From a virus, in IMG/VR virus record IMGVR_UViG_3300030328_002384, positions 1 through 22,948 of that record: a DNA stretch of 22,948 bases; one strand, 5' to 3'. The stretch's first letter is position 1. Every line of letters begins with the position of its first letter. The position numbers were made by a program, and so were the translations under genes. Positions 17,238-22,948 of this stretch are shown in pieces. The notes below the pieces were generated by a model. It was given only the letters and a program-made list of their open reading frames with translations. It did no database searches and was not told the DNA's origin.

Positions 17238-19012
17238 TACCCACCTAATGCCTGTGCAATGCTAGGCGGAGGACCTTGTGGTGGCAAAGCCTGTCCACCT
17301 ATCATCGCTTCTTGTTCTGGTGAAAGCTGTGGTTCTTCAGGTGTATAAAATTGTTTCATAATATCTGTTATAGCATTAGGGTTTTCATAAATTGCTATTG
17401 CAGCCATAGTAGCTGAAGGGTCTCCTTGTGCAGACCTAGCAAGTATTGAATCAAATAAAACACCTTCTGCTTTATTCTTCCTAATACGTTCTTGAACCTT
17501 TTGTATATTTTCTAAACCATCTATGTTATCTTGTAAAGTTTCTGTGTCTATAACACCTGCTTGTAATAATTGTAAACCAGTAACAATCTTTTGTGGTTCA
17601 TCAAAACCAGCCATAACACCATAGATACGTCTAGTTCTTGTATCTACAATATCTTTTAATGGATTATAATTTTCTGTAAAAGCACTACCATTAAGAAAAC
17701 CTTTCATAGGTTTCTTTCTTTCTTCGGTTGTGTAAGCCAGAACCATATCCATTTCTAATCTTTTAGCATCCATTTCCTGGATACCTTTTTTAATTATTTC
17801 TCTGTATTCATTTATCATTAATGACATAGCGCCATTAAGTTCTTGTAAACCAGCTCCTGTTACAAATGAATTAGGTGACTGCGCATCATCAGTAACAGGA
17901 TAACCACCTACAAGCCTCAATTGTCTTTCTAATCTATCTATTTGTTGAAACAACTGATAAGGCATGTTGTTCTGTGGTTTGCTGACTTGAGTACCAGGAG
18001 ACAAATAGTTTACAGCAAATCTGCCTTTTCTATATTGTCCTGATTCAAGTTCACCTGATATATTTGTTTCTGTGAAGACAGCATCTTCCATTGCGATAGC
18101 AGACATAATATTTATCTTTGCCATCATTCCCATCAAACCAATTACATGGTCATACTGACCTTTTAGTTGGTCAAAAGAAACTCTCTTCATAAAAACAAAA
18201 GGAGTAGTTGTTAATGGATTAGGAATAAAATCTAATATTTTTCTTTGTTCTGGGAATACTATATAAGTACCACCCATATCATAATATTCAATTATTCTTA
18301 ATCCAGCTCTTGTATTATCTTCCCAATCTTGTGAATTGTTAGTATCGTAACTTAAAAAGTTTGTAGGTACTGGTGTGAAATCATTATTATCCAAATCATC
18401 ATCATCACCTTTTAAAATATCTTTTGCATGTTCTGGATATATCTGAGCTAATTTATATCTAGGTATTCTTCTGATAACAGCCATTTCTCTTGGTTGTTGG
18501 TCTGGACCAAAGTTCCCAGGGAAAGTATCATAAGGGTCTCTTAATTCAGCTGAAGGATATACATAACCATTTTCATCTACTTTTGTTGATATAACCCAAG
18601 CACAGTAACCATAACCAGGTAACCATCTAGAAGCTTGTTGTAACTGTCCAGATAAATTTTGACCTTCATCATAAGCTGTTACAATTCTTTCTAATTTTTC
18701 AGCTAAGTATTTACTTCTTTCAGAATCATTGTCATTAGGAATATCAACTCTAACTTGTGGTATTCCTGATATTTTCTGTGCAAGTCTATCTATTCCTGAT
18801 TGTAATAAGTTAGGAGCAGGTAATAAGTCAGCATCTCCAGCATCCATAGAATTACCTAATAAAGCAGTTAAACCATCGACACCACCATTCAAGATAGACT
18901 TAATTCTACCTTTTTGTATCTGTCTTTCTTGTACTGCTTTTCCTGTAACTAATTCAGAAGCTGAATCAATTATCTCATCATAACTTTTTAAATCTAAACT
19001 TTCTATCCCCAT
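17237..19012 (-). CDS. Portal protein
   Basis: This 591-residue protein (MGIESLDLKSYDEIIDSASELVTGKAVQERQ) is the expected dodecameric vertex through which DNA passes. Support is its place straight after the terminase (ATG overlapping the terminase stop) and portal-like size. The order of parts also fits: a helical wing start, a mixed alpha/beta clip and stem region (GYCAWVIS, LRDPYDTFPGNF), and a long helical crown. FDQLKGQYDHVIGLMGMMAKINIMSAIAMEDAVF then VTGAGLQELNGAMSLMINEYREIIKKGIQEMD is typical of portal stem and crown helices. The C-terminal tail is Pro/Gln-rich (PQLSPEQEAMIGGQALPPQGPPP) and probably flexible. No fused protease or lysin-like domain is seen. The match is by pattern and synteny. 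Confidence 0.85.
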   Translation of the reverse strand: MGIESLDLKSYDEIIDSASELVTGKAVQERQIQKGRIKSILNGGVDGLTALLGNSMDAGDADLLPAPNLLQSGIDRLAQKISGIPQVRVDIPNDNDSERSKYLAEKLERIVTAYDEGQNLSGQLQQASRWLPGYGYCAWVISTKVDENGYVYPSAELRDPYDTFPGNFGPDQQPREMAVIRRIPRYKLAQIYPEHAKDILKGDDDDLDNNDFTPVPTNFLSYDTNNSQDWEDNTRAGLRIIEYYDMGGTYIVFPEQRKILDFIPNPLTTTPFVFMKRVSFDQLKGQYDHVIGLMGMMAKINIMSAIAMEDAVFTETNISGELESGQYRKGRFAVNYLSPGTQVSKPQNNMPYQLFQQIDRLERQLRLVGGYPVTDDAQSPNSFVTGAGLQELNGAMSLMINEYREIIKKGIQEMDAKRLEMDMVLAYTTEERKKPMKGFLNGSAFTENYNPLKDIVDTRTRRIYGVMAGFDEPQKIVTGLQLLQAGVIDTETLQDNIDGLENIQKVQERIRKNKAEGVLFDSILARSAQGDPSATMAAIAIYENPNAITDIMKQFYTPEEPQLSPEQEAMIGGQALPPQGPPPSIAQALGG

Positions 19013-20913
19013 GGTGCTTCATTCATATCTGTAACTTTGTAATCTCCATAACTTGGTTCATAATCTGTTCCTACATCTGCTAATCGTTCTTTTTGCAAGC
19101 GTCTGAAAACTTTCATAGGAAACCAACTTGCCATAACTATATCAGTTTTTTCCTTGTTTCGCTTAGAAACAGGTTTTCCATCAAAGTATAACAGTTGTTG
19201 TCTATATTTCTGTATCTTTGCGTTAGATTCTCCATCTCCACTAGGTAGATGAATTTTTCTATTATCAAACAAATCAGCCATAGCTCCTACACCATAGAGA
19301 GGGTCATGTTTATTTTTTCCTGTTAGGTGTCCTTGAACTTGTATACCACTACGTAGTGTGAATTCTTTAATTGCATCATCCTGTCTTATAGCAGATTGAA
19401 AACCATTTTCTTCTACTATCCAATGTCTACAATCATACTTTTGTAACCAATCAGACATTTGGTCAAGTGCAGCTCTTACTCCTCCACCTTTTCTATTTTC
19501 TAAATCTACTAAATATAATTCACCTCTATATGAATCAATACCCCATAGTACTGATGCCTGGAATCCTGATGATGCAGGGTCTAATCCAGCAACTAGATGT
19601 AAGTTTTGATAAACCTGTCCCATAACTAAATCAGGTCTCATACACTGGTCAATCATATTCATAGTAAAGATTTGTGTACCTTCAACATAAGTCTGGTTAT
19701 AGTAAACCATTTCAAATATCTGCCTACCTCCTGTAGATTCAGCAGCTTCTAATCTAGACATTAACCATTTGAAAGTTCTTTTAGTAGGCCATAATACACA
19801 ATCAAGATGTTCTTCTGGAGAATGTTCAGGTAAATCACATTCTAGTTTATGTGCTGATTCAACTATAGAAGTAAAGTTATCTGATTCTAAAAGATGGTTA
19901 TATAAATCATCAGGATGCTGTCTTGAACCTATAACCACTACAGCAGTGTGTTCCTCTTTTCTTGAAGATAATGTTGTTGTCCACCATTGTCTTGTAGATT
20001 CTCTTGCACCAGGTTGCTGTGTAGTTTGATGGTCCTCAATGTCATCTGCAATTATTAAGTCACAGTCTCTTGATAGTATCTTTCCACCTTTACCTACAGC
20101 TACCATAGTTGGAGATTTGATTCCTGCTACTGTTCTTGTACCTACAGTAAATTGATTCTGACTCCAATTCTTTCCTGACCTATTATCAGGTTTGAAATTA
20201 GTTCCTGGGGGACAGTATGCATCTCTTAACTCTTCGTTCGTATCAAGCACGTCTAGGACTGCGCTAAGGGCATTCTTAGCTATATCTTCGTTTCCACCTA
20301 CCCACATGATACGTATGTTCGGATTCTTACATATCTGATAAACAGCGAAGTGAATTAATAGTTCTGTCTTTCCGTGTCTAGGGGGACTTAGTATCAAAAG
20401 CTCCTTACCGTTCTTTATTGAATCAATAATATTATTTATCCATTTTTCATGAAAGTCAGCTGTTTCATACTTCTTACCCAACTCCGTCCTGAAGTATTTT
20501 TCGCGAAAGCTAGAAAAATTTACTAAGTTCTTTTGAGCTTCTTCAGATACTTCCCAGTCTTGGGCAGCAAGGGAGTTCCTGGTGTCGATTTTATAGGCAG
20601 CTGCCATACGGGAGACTGTAGCCGAGCTAGTCTCAAGGAGCAAAGATACCTCAGCTACACTAATGTCTCCATTAGCTAGTAAGTCTGCGTAACCTTCACT
20701 TACAAAAGATTGGTAATACTGACCTCTCCGTACACTAGCGTAATCGCCATCATCAGATTTTAGTTCTTTATTAATTGGTTTTACAACCTTGTCGTTATGT
20801 CGCTTGTCAGATGCAAATTGTCTTTTCTGGCATCTGGGAGAACAAAATTTTCTCTGTTTACCCTTAAGATGCTTCCTGCAGCCTTGAGCTATACATACAA
20901 CATTTTTTGTCAT
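19003..20913 (-). CDS. Terminase large subunit with N-terminal zinc-finger/HTH extension
   Basis: This 636-residue motor packages DNA into the prohead. The ATPase shows Walker A SPPRHGKT at residues 176-183, Walker B LIIADDIE at 286-293 and a motif-III-like VVVIGSRQHPDD near 325-336. The nuclease half has its first metal-binding Asp in AGLDPASSG (D445) and later acidic positions in VEENGFQSAI and KTDIVMASW. The first 115 residues are extra relative to a minimal large subunit. They carry four Cys (7, 12, 24, 28) in a short basic motif ending CSPRCQKR, then a helix-turn-helix-like stretch (DISVAEVSLLLETSSATVSRMAAAYKI, about 83-109). No separate small subunit lies in this window, so the extension may do the DNA recognition. 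AGGAAG precedes the ATG. Its stop overlaps the portal start. Confidence 0.92.
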   Translation of the reverse strand: MTKNVVCIAQGCRKHLKGKQRKFCSPRCQKRQFASDKRHNDKVVKPINKELKSDDGDYASVRRGQYYQSFVSEGYADLLANGDISVAEVSLLLETSSATVSRMAAAYKIDTRNSLAAQDWEVSEEAQKNLVNFSSFREKYFRTELGKKYETADFHEKWINNIIDSIKNGKELLILSPPRHGKTELLIHFAVYQICKNPNIRIMWVGGNEDIAKNALSAVLDVLDTNEELRDAYCPPGTNFKPDNRSGKNWSQNQFTVGTRTVAGIKSPTMVAVGKGGKILSRDCDLIIADDIEDHQTTQQPGARESTRQWWTTTLSSRKEEHTAVVVIGSRQHPDDLYNHLLESDNFTSIVESAHKLECDLPEHSPEEHLDCVLWPTKRTFKWLMSRLEAAESTGGRQIFEMVYYNQTYVEGTQIFTMNMIDQCMRPDLVMGQVYQNLHLVAGLDPASSGFQASVLWGIDSYRGELYLVDLENRKGGGVRAALDQMSDWLQKYDCRHWIVEENGFQSAIRQDDAIKEFTLRSGIQVQGHLTGKNKHDPLYGVGAMADLFDNRKIHLPSGDGESNAKIQKYRQQLLYFDGKPVSKRNKEKTDIVMASWFPMKVFRRLQKERLADVGTDYEPSYGDYKVTDMNEAPWG

Positions 20914-20948
20914 TTAACTAACTTCCTGTAGATGTTTGCGTAGTTACA

Positions 20949-20954
20949 ATTATA
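20949..20954 (-). promoter_or_regulatory. -10 box (TATAAT) for the terminase transcript
   Basis: A perfect TATAAT on the minus strand lies 36 bases before the terminase ATG. A weak -35-like TTGTAT lies about 17 bp upstream. Transcription from here would start the late operon. Sigma-70-type reading assumed; the -35 match is poor. Confidence 0.45.
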
Positions 20955-21150
20955 TGGTAACATAACTCCAAATACAAACATTGAACATGAGTATTTTATT
21001 ACAGGTAAAGGTGCGACCGAGACGCAGAAAGCTTAGAATCGATAATACGATAAACTAGAAAGACAAACTAAGTACCCGAGGATAAAAAAAATTGTTTAAT
21101 CAGGCCTTTCCCCCCTATGCTCGCTACTGCCCAAAAAGACTGTAGCCACT

Positions 21151-21262
21151 TACTGTATACTGAATTACCAGCATATATTTTTAGACATACATATAACATA
21201 GACAACGTCAAGGTTAACACTGGTAGGTCAATTAACACTCAGTGAGATACTGTATACAGTAT
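21151..21262. promoter_or_regulatory. Repeated operator-like word and 16-bp palindrome
   Basis: The 10-mer TACTGTATAC occurs at 21151-21160 and again at 21248-21257. The second copy lies inside a perfect 16-bp palindrome, ATACTGTATACAGTAT (21247-21262). Related words are GTACAGTATC (21286-21295) and the GATAC/GTATC sites further right. Palindromes of this kind are usual binding sites for dimeric phage repressors. No repressor gene is visible in the window. Confidence 0.55.
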
Positions 21263-21325
21263 TAGGTAATGCTTTTCCATAGTAGGTACAGTATCTAACA
21301 GAGTGTTACATATTATACCTACCAG
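21220..21325. repeat. Nested interrupted inverted repeat
   Basis: Three pairs of arms lie around nearly one centre (about 21271). CTGGTAGGT (21220-21228) pairs with ACCTACCAG (21317-21325). TAACACTC (21233-21240) pairs with GAGTGTTA (21301-21308). AGATACTGTA (21245-21254) pairs with TACAGTATCT (21287-21296). The last two share an exact centre and the first is off by two bases. The order is kept, so this is one large imperfect palindrome rather than chance short matches. It could be a protein-bound control array or a cruciform origin element. Confidence 0.65.
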
Positions 21326-21400
21326 ATATAGTATCCTTTACATTAAAGCACACCATATGTAGTTGAATGACATACCTTTACTAGCTTAAGGATACTATAT
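21326..21400. repeat. 13-bp inverted repeat pair
   Basis: ATATAGTATCCTT (21326-21338) and AAGGATACTATAT (21388-21400) are exact reverse complements 49 bp apart. The left arm begins right where the nested repeat ends. Both contain the GTATC/GATAC core, so they may be two more binding sites of the same protein facing each other. Confidence 0.6.
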
Positions 21401-21417
21401 AAGATACAGAGTATCTT
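21401..21417. promoter_or_regulatory. 17-bp palindrome, candidate operator
   Basis: AAGATAC and GTATCTT flank AGA. It directly adjoins the right arm of the preceding inverted repeat and shares its GATAC core. A second, different dyad ATGTAT-TTCTT-ATACAT lies at 21452-21468. Both are upstream of the first early gene, where a repressor site would be expected. Confidence 0.5.
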
Positions 21418-21485
21418 TAACCTGTCAGCTTGATAACTAAACCTTTCTTGAATGTATTTCTTATACATACGCCATAGTAATGTCT

Positions 21486-21584
21486 GCCATTGCTTTCGCT
21501 ATTGTCTGTAGAATTTCGTCTTTCTAGGTATAGAAGACAGAAATTCTGTACTTCGTACAAGACAATAAGGAGCGAAAGAATGGC
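21486..21584 (+). promoter_or_regulatory. Three-way-junction RNA hiding the start of the first early gene
   Basis: The outer stem is GCCATT (21486-21491), CTTTCGCT (21493-21500) and ATTGTCT (21501-21507), pairing with AATGGC (21579-21584), AGCGAAAG (21571-21578) and AGACAAT (21560-21566). That is 21 pairs with only a one-base bulge (G21492) and a four-base AAGG bulge. Two inner hairpins meet it. One is GAATTTC/GAAATTC (21511-21517 with 21540-21546), with further pairs to a GGTA loop. The other is TGTAC-TTC-GTACA (21547-21559). The right strand of the outer stem includes the AUG and most of the Shine-Dalgarno. Pairing is read directly; a switch, thermosensor or RNase III site are possible roles. 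Confidence 0.7.
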
Positions 21585-21858
21585 TAAGAATCCATTAACT
21601 ATTTGTGGCGCATGTGAGAAAGAAATACAATTCACATCAGAAAGGCCACAGTTATCATTTAAAGATAAGACAGGTAATATAAGATACTCTTATGCATTTA
21701 TGCATAGAGATTGTCCTAGTTTAGTTGCACCTGTACATCAGACCGAAGGATACCTTTGGGCTGTAAGTAACCAAGGTAAGCAACTAACTAATCAAGCTAG
21801 AACTTTGGCTGATGCCGAAGTGATAGCTGAGCCTAAACAAATGGCTTTAAATGTATAA
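21580..21858 (+). CDS. Small Cys/His protein, possible zinc-binding early protein (92 aa)
   Basis: The start chosen is ATG 21580 (MAKNPLTICGACEKEIQF), because AAGGAG sits at 21567-21572. An upstream in-frame ATG at 21490 lies inside the hairpin leader and lacks a site. The protein has CGAC (Cys-x2-Cys) near residue 9 and HRDC (His-x2-Cys) near residue 47, flanking a beta-rich middle (GNIRYSYAFM). This could bind zinc in a treble-clef-like way. The C-terminal 35 residues are likely helical (GKQLTNQARTLADAEVIAEPKQ). It is the first gene of the rightward block and is under the structured leader, so probably expressed early. Function unknown; a host-takeover or transcription-modifying role is a guess from size and place. 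Confidence 0.7.
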   Translation: MAKNPLTICGACEKEIQFTSERPQLSFKDKTGNIRYSYAFMHRDCPSLVAPVHQTEGYLWAVSNQGKQLTNQARTLADAEVIAEPKQMALNV

Positions 21859-21864
21859 CGTATC

Positions 21865-21897
21865 AAATACTGGTTTGATTATGTCAGGCCAGTATTT
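21865..21897 (+). promoter_or_regulatory. Intergenic hairpin
   Basis: AAATACTGG (21865-21873) pairs with CCAGTATTT (21889-21897) around a 15-nt loop, right after the first early gene's stop and before the next ribosome-binding site. No T-run follows, so it is more likely an RNA-processing or stability element than a strong terminator. Confidence 0.5.
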
Positions 21898-21917
21898 ATA
21901 TAATTGAAAGGAATAAA

Positions 21918-22112
21918 ATGTATCAAGAAAAAGTATATCAAAGAGTTTTTCTAGGTAAAAAGAGAAAAACTAGGCAAGAATTAGAATATAGAATTCAATT
22001 AGTAAAAAAGATATTTGATTGGCTTACCTATAAACTTTATAAACTACATAAAAAGATAAATTATAAATATGTAGAAGTAACTTATTACGAAAATGAGTAT
22101 AAATATATATAG
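21918..22112 (+). CDS. Small basic protein (64 aa)
   Basis: The frame MYQEKVYQRVFLGKKRKTRQELEYRIQLVKKIFDWLTYKLYKLHKKINYKYVEV has many Lys, Arg and Tyr, and its central part reads as an amphipathic helix. It starts after TTGAAAGGAATAAA, the same type of site used by the later genes here, which is the main reason to accept so short a frame. Composition suggests nucleic-acid or membrane-surface contact, but no family is recognised. The AT-rich codon use makes chance a residual possibility. Confidence 0.55.
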   Translation: MYQEKVYQRVFLGKKRKTRQELEYRIQLVKKIFDWLTYKLYKLHKKINYKYVEVTYYENEYKYI

Positions 22113-22115
22113 AAA

Positions 22116-22183
22116 GACTGTCTATATAAATATATATTCTATATGGAAGAATATATATTTATATCTACGACAGTCGTGGATAT
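22116..22183 (+). promoter_or_regulatory. Long hairpin with a competing alternative hairpin
   Basis: One fold pairs GACTGTC (22116-22122) with GACAGTC (22169-22175) and the 15-mer arms 22125-22139 with 22149-22163. The other pairs ATATCTACGA (22161-22170) with TCGTGGATAT (22174-22183), using one G-T pair and a CAG loop. Bases 22161-22170 belong to both, so the two cannot form fully together. This is the layout of an attenuator-like switch before the 110-residue gene. No T-run follows. Confidence 0.55.
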
Positions 22184-22209
22184 AACAAGCTATATGAAAG
22201 GATATAATT

Positions 22210-22542
22210 ATGGCAAATCCAATACCTTATAACGTACAATGTGCGTTAACAGGAGAAATATTGACAGAATGGAGCCAAGTAACTCCAATTCATCAATTTT
22301 CAAAAAGTATAAAAGGTAGTAGAGTCTACTTTTTACATATCGATAAAACGCAACCAGAGGTTGCTGAATTATTGGAAACTATTAGAAATGCCCAGACTAC
22401 ACTTTGGGAAATTCATAACCAAAGCCCAACTTCATTAAGAGGTAAGGCTTTACTTGAAGCTGACCAAGAAGTAGCAGAGAGTATTTCTGACGGTGATTCT
22501 ATGAACGAGATGTCAGAAAGAGACCTTGTAGAAGTCGAATAA
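22210..22542 (+). CDS. Small acidic early protein of unknown function (110 aa)
   Basis: The protein MANPIPYNVQCALTGEILTEWSQVTPIHQFSKSIKGSRVYFLHIDKTQPEV has a beta-rich first half and a helical, acidic second half (EADQEVAESISDGDSMNEMSERDLVEVE). Its first half loosely recalls the 92-residue protein two genes upstream (Cys near the start then GxI, and a later aromatic strand followed by an H-x2 motif). An old duplication that lost Cys residues is thinkable but weak. The site GAAAGGATATAATT precedes the ATG. The acidic tail is typical of small early phage proteins that bind host enzymes, which is an inference only. Confidence 0.65.
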   Translation: MANPIPYNVQCALTGEILTEWSQVTPIHQFSKSIKGSRVYFLHIDKTQPEVAELLETIRNAQTTLWEIHNQSPTSLRGKALLEADQEVAESISDGDSMNEMSERDLVEVE

Positions 22543-22550
22543 TATATCTA

Positions 22551-22587
22551 AATATAAACTGCTGTTTTTCGGACAGCAGTTTATATT
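22551..22587 (+). promoter_or_regulatory. Strong intergenic hairpin
   Basis: AATATAAACTGCTG (22551-22564) and CAGCAGTTTATATT (22574-22587) form a perfect 14-bp stem with loop TTTTTCGGA. It starts eight bases after the stop of the 110-residue gene. The downstream sequence (ATTTAGTAATATAAA) has no T-run, so termination would be at best partial. An RNase III-type processing site is an alternative. Confidence 0.6.
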
Positions 22588-22618
22588 ATTTAGTAATATA
22601 AATACTGAAAGGAATAAT

Positions 22619-22903
22619 ATGCAATGTATGAGATGTAAAGATAAATTTGGTTCAATACATAGTAATCATCATATGATAGATATGAATTTACAAATGGACT
22701 TTCCTATAGATTTATGCAATAAACATAGGAATTTTAAACCTAATAAATATATTGTCTGGATAGAAAGTACTTACTTTACATATTGGACTGTACCTAAATC
22801 AAATAAAAGAATTTATGGTGATACATATAAAGAAGGTTTAAAAAGATATTTTAGGTTTAAAGGTTGGCAAATGGCTAACCATAAAGGACCTTACTATAAA
22901 TAA
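22619..22903 (+). CDS. Small Cys/His protein, possible zinc ribbon (94 aa)
   Basis: The protein opens MQCMRCKDKFGSIHSNHHMIDMNLQMDFPIDLCNKHRNF, with Cys-x2-Cys at residues 3 and 6 and Cys-x2-His at about 33 and 36. That pairing fits a small zinc-binding knuckle. The rest is rich in Tyr, Trp and Lys (YIVWIESTYFTYWTVPKSNKRIYGDTYKEGLKRYFRF), suggesting a nucleic-acid-contacting beta surface. The ATG follows ACTGAAAGGAATAAT. No named family recognised. It could be a DNA-binding or host-protein-binding early factor. Confidence 0.65.
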   Translation: MQCMRCKDKFGSIHSNHHMIDMNLQMDFPIDLCNKHRNFKPNKYIVWIESTYFTYWTVPKSNKRIYGDTYKEGLKRYFRFKGWQMANHKGPYYK

Positions 22904-22918
22904 TACTGAAAGGAAACT

Positions 22919-22948
22919 ATGATAAAACTAGACGACATGTTAAATCAG
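22919..22948 (+). CDS. Start of next early gene (cut by right edge)
   Basis: Ten codons are visible (MIKLDDMLNQ), beginning after TACTGAAAGGAAACT, the same ribosome-binding motif as the previous gene. Too short to identify. Confidence 0.5.
   Translation, partial: MIKLDDMLNQ

Larger units (their letters stand above)
20914..21579. other. Divergent non-coding control region
   Basis: This stretch separates the leftward late genes from the rightward early genes and holds no credible gene. The 20930-20990 end carries the terminase-side promoter box. From 21001 to about 21150 I see nothing definite: a short C-run (21110-21115), an A-run (21085-21092) and no clear repeats. From 21151 to 21470 it is packed with inverted repeats. 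The last 95 bases fold as the early leader. Such a region could also hold the replication origin or packaging start, but no site is proven. Confidence 0.6.

Noticed and set aside
21085-21120. A-run next to a C-run as a terminator for the late strand.
   Set aside because: No stem of useful length lies before the T-run on the minus strand, and it is upstream of the late promoter.
21486-21584. Three-way junction compared with phi29 packaging RNA or a hammerhead ribozyme.
   Set aside because: The two inner loops (GGTA and TTC) are not complementary as in packaging RNA, and the hammerhead core CTGATGA/GAAA is missing at the junction.
21417-21635. Minus-strand 72-codon frame across the early leader.
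   Set aside because: It covers the structured leader and the start of the better supported plus-strand gene, and has no ribosome site.

Overview
The window is part of an AT-rich tailed-phage genome, or a prophage or metagenomic phage contig, laid out in two divergent blocks. Most of it (1 to 20913) is one leftward, minus-strand late module. In transcription order it holds a large terminase, a portal, a 54-residue protein, a Gly/Pro-rich protein, a 2011-residue giant protein, three medium proteins of unknown function, a structured non-coding leader, a scaffold-like protein, a major capsid protein, a small beta-rich protein, a connector-like protein, a beta-propeller tail protein and a repetitive tail fibre cut by the left edge. 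There is no sheath, baseplate set, tape measure with its frameshifted chaperones, or tail-tube gene. The content therefore fits a short-tailed (podovirus-like) virion, with the giant protein and its neighbours as candidate internal or ejection proteins. The host cannot be named. The overall style resembles marine environmental phages, but that is an impression, not a search result.

The late genes are tightly coupled. Many junctions are TAATG (stop and start sharing one base) or short overlaps. The one clear break is at 6930-7141, where a perfect TATAAT box is followed by about 190 nt of RNA with a long-range closing stem, two adjacent hairpins with complementary loops, and then a strong Shine-Dalgarno for the scaffold gene. 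This looks like a dedicated capsid-expression unit.

The 20914-21579 region is non-coding and separates the two blocks. It carries a TATAAT box facing the terminase and a dense cluster of inverted repeats built on a GATACTGTAT-like word (likely operators and/or an origin). Next to the first rightward gene it forms a three-way-junction RNA whose long outer stem buries that gene's ribosome-binding region and AUG.

The rightward block (21580 to the right edge) has four small early-type genes and the start of a fifth. Two encode Cys/His proteins that look like zinc-binding folds. Hairpins sit in three of the four intergenic gaps, and the four downstream starts share a GAAAGGA-type ribosome-binding site. 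Seventeen stop codons can be read: eleven TAA, six TAG and no TGA.
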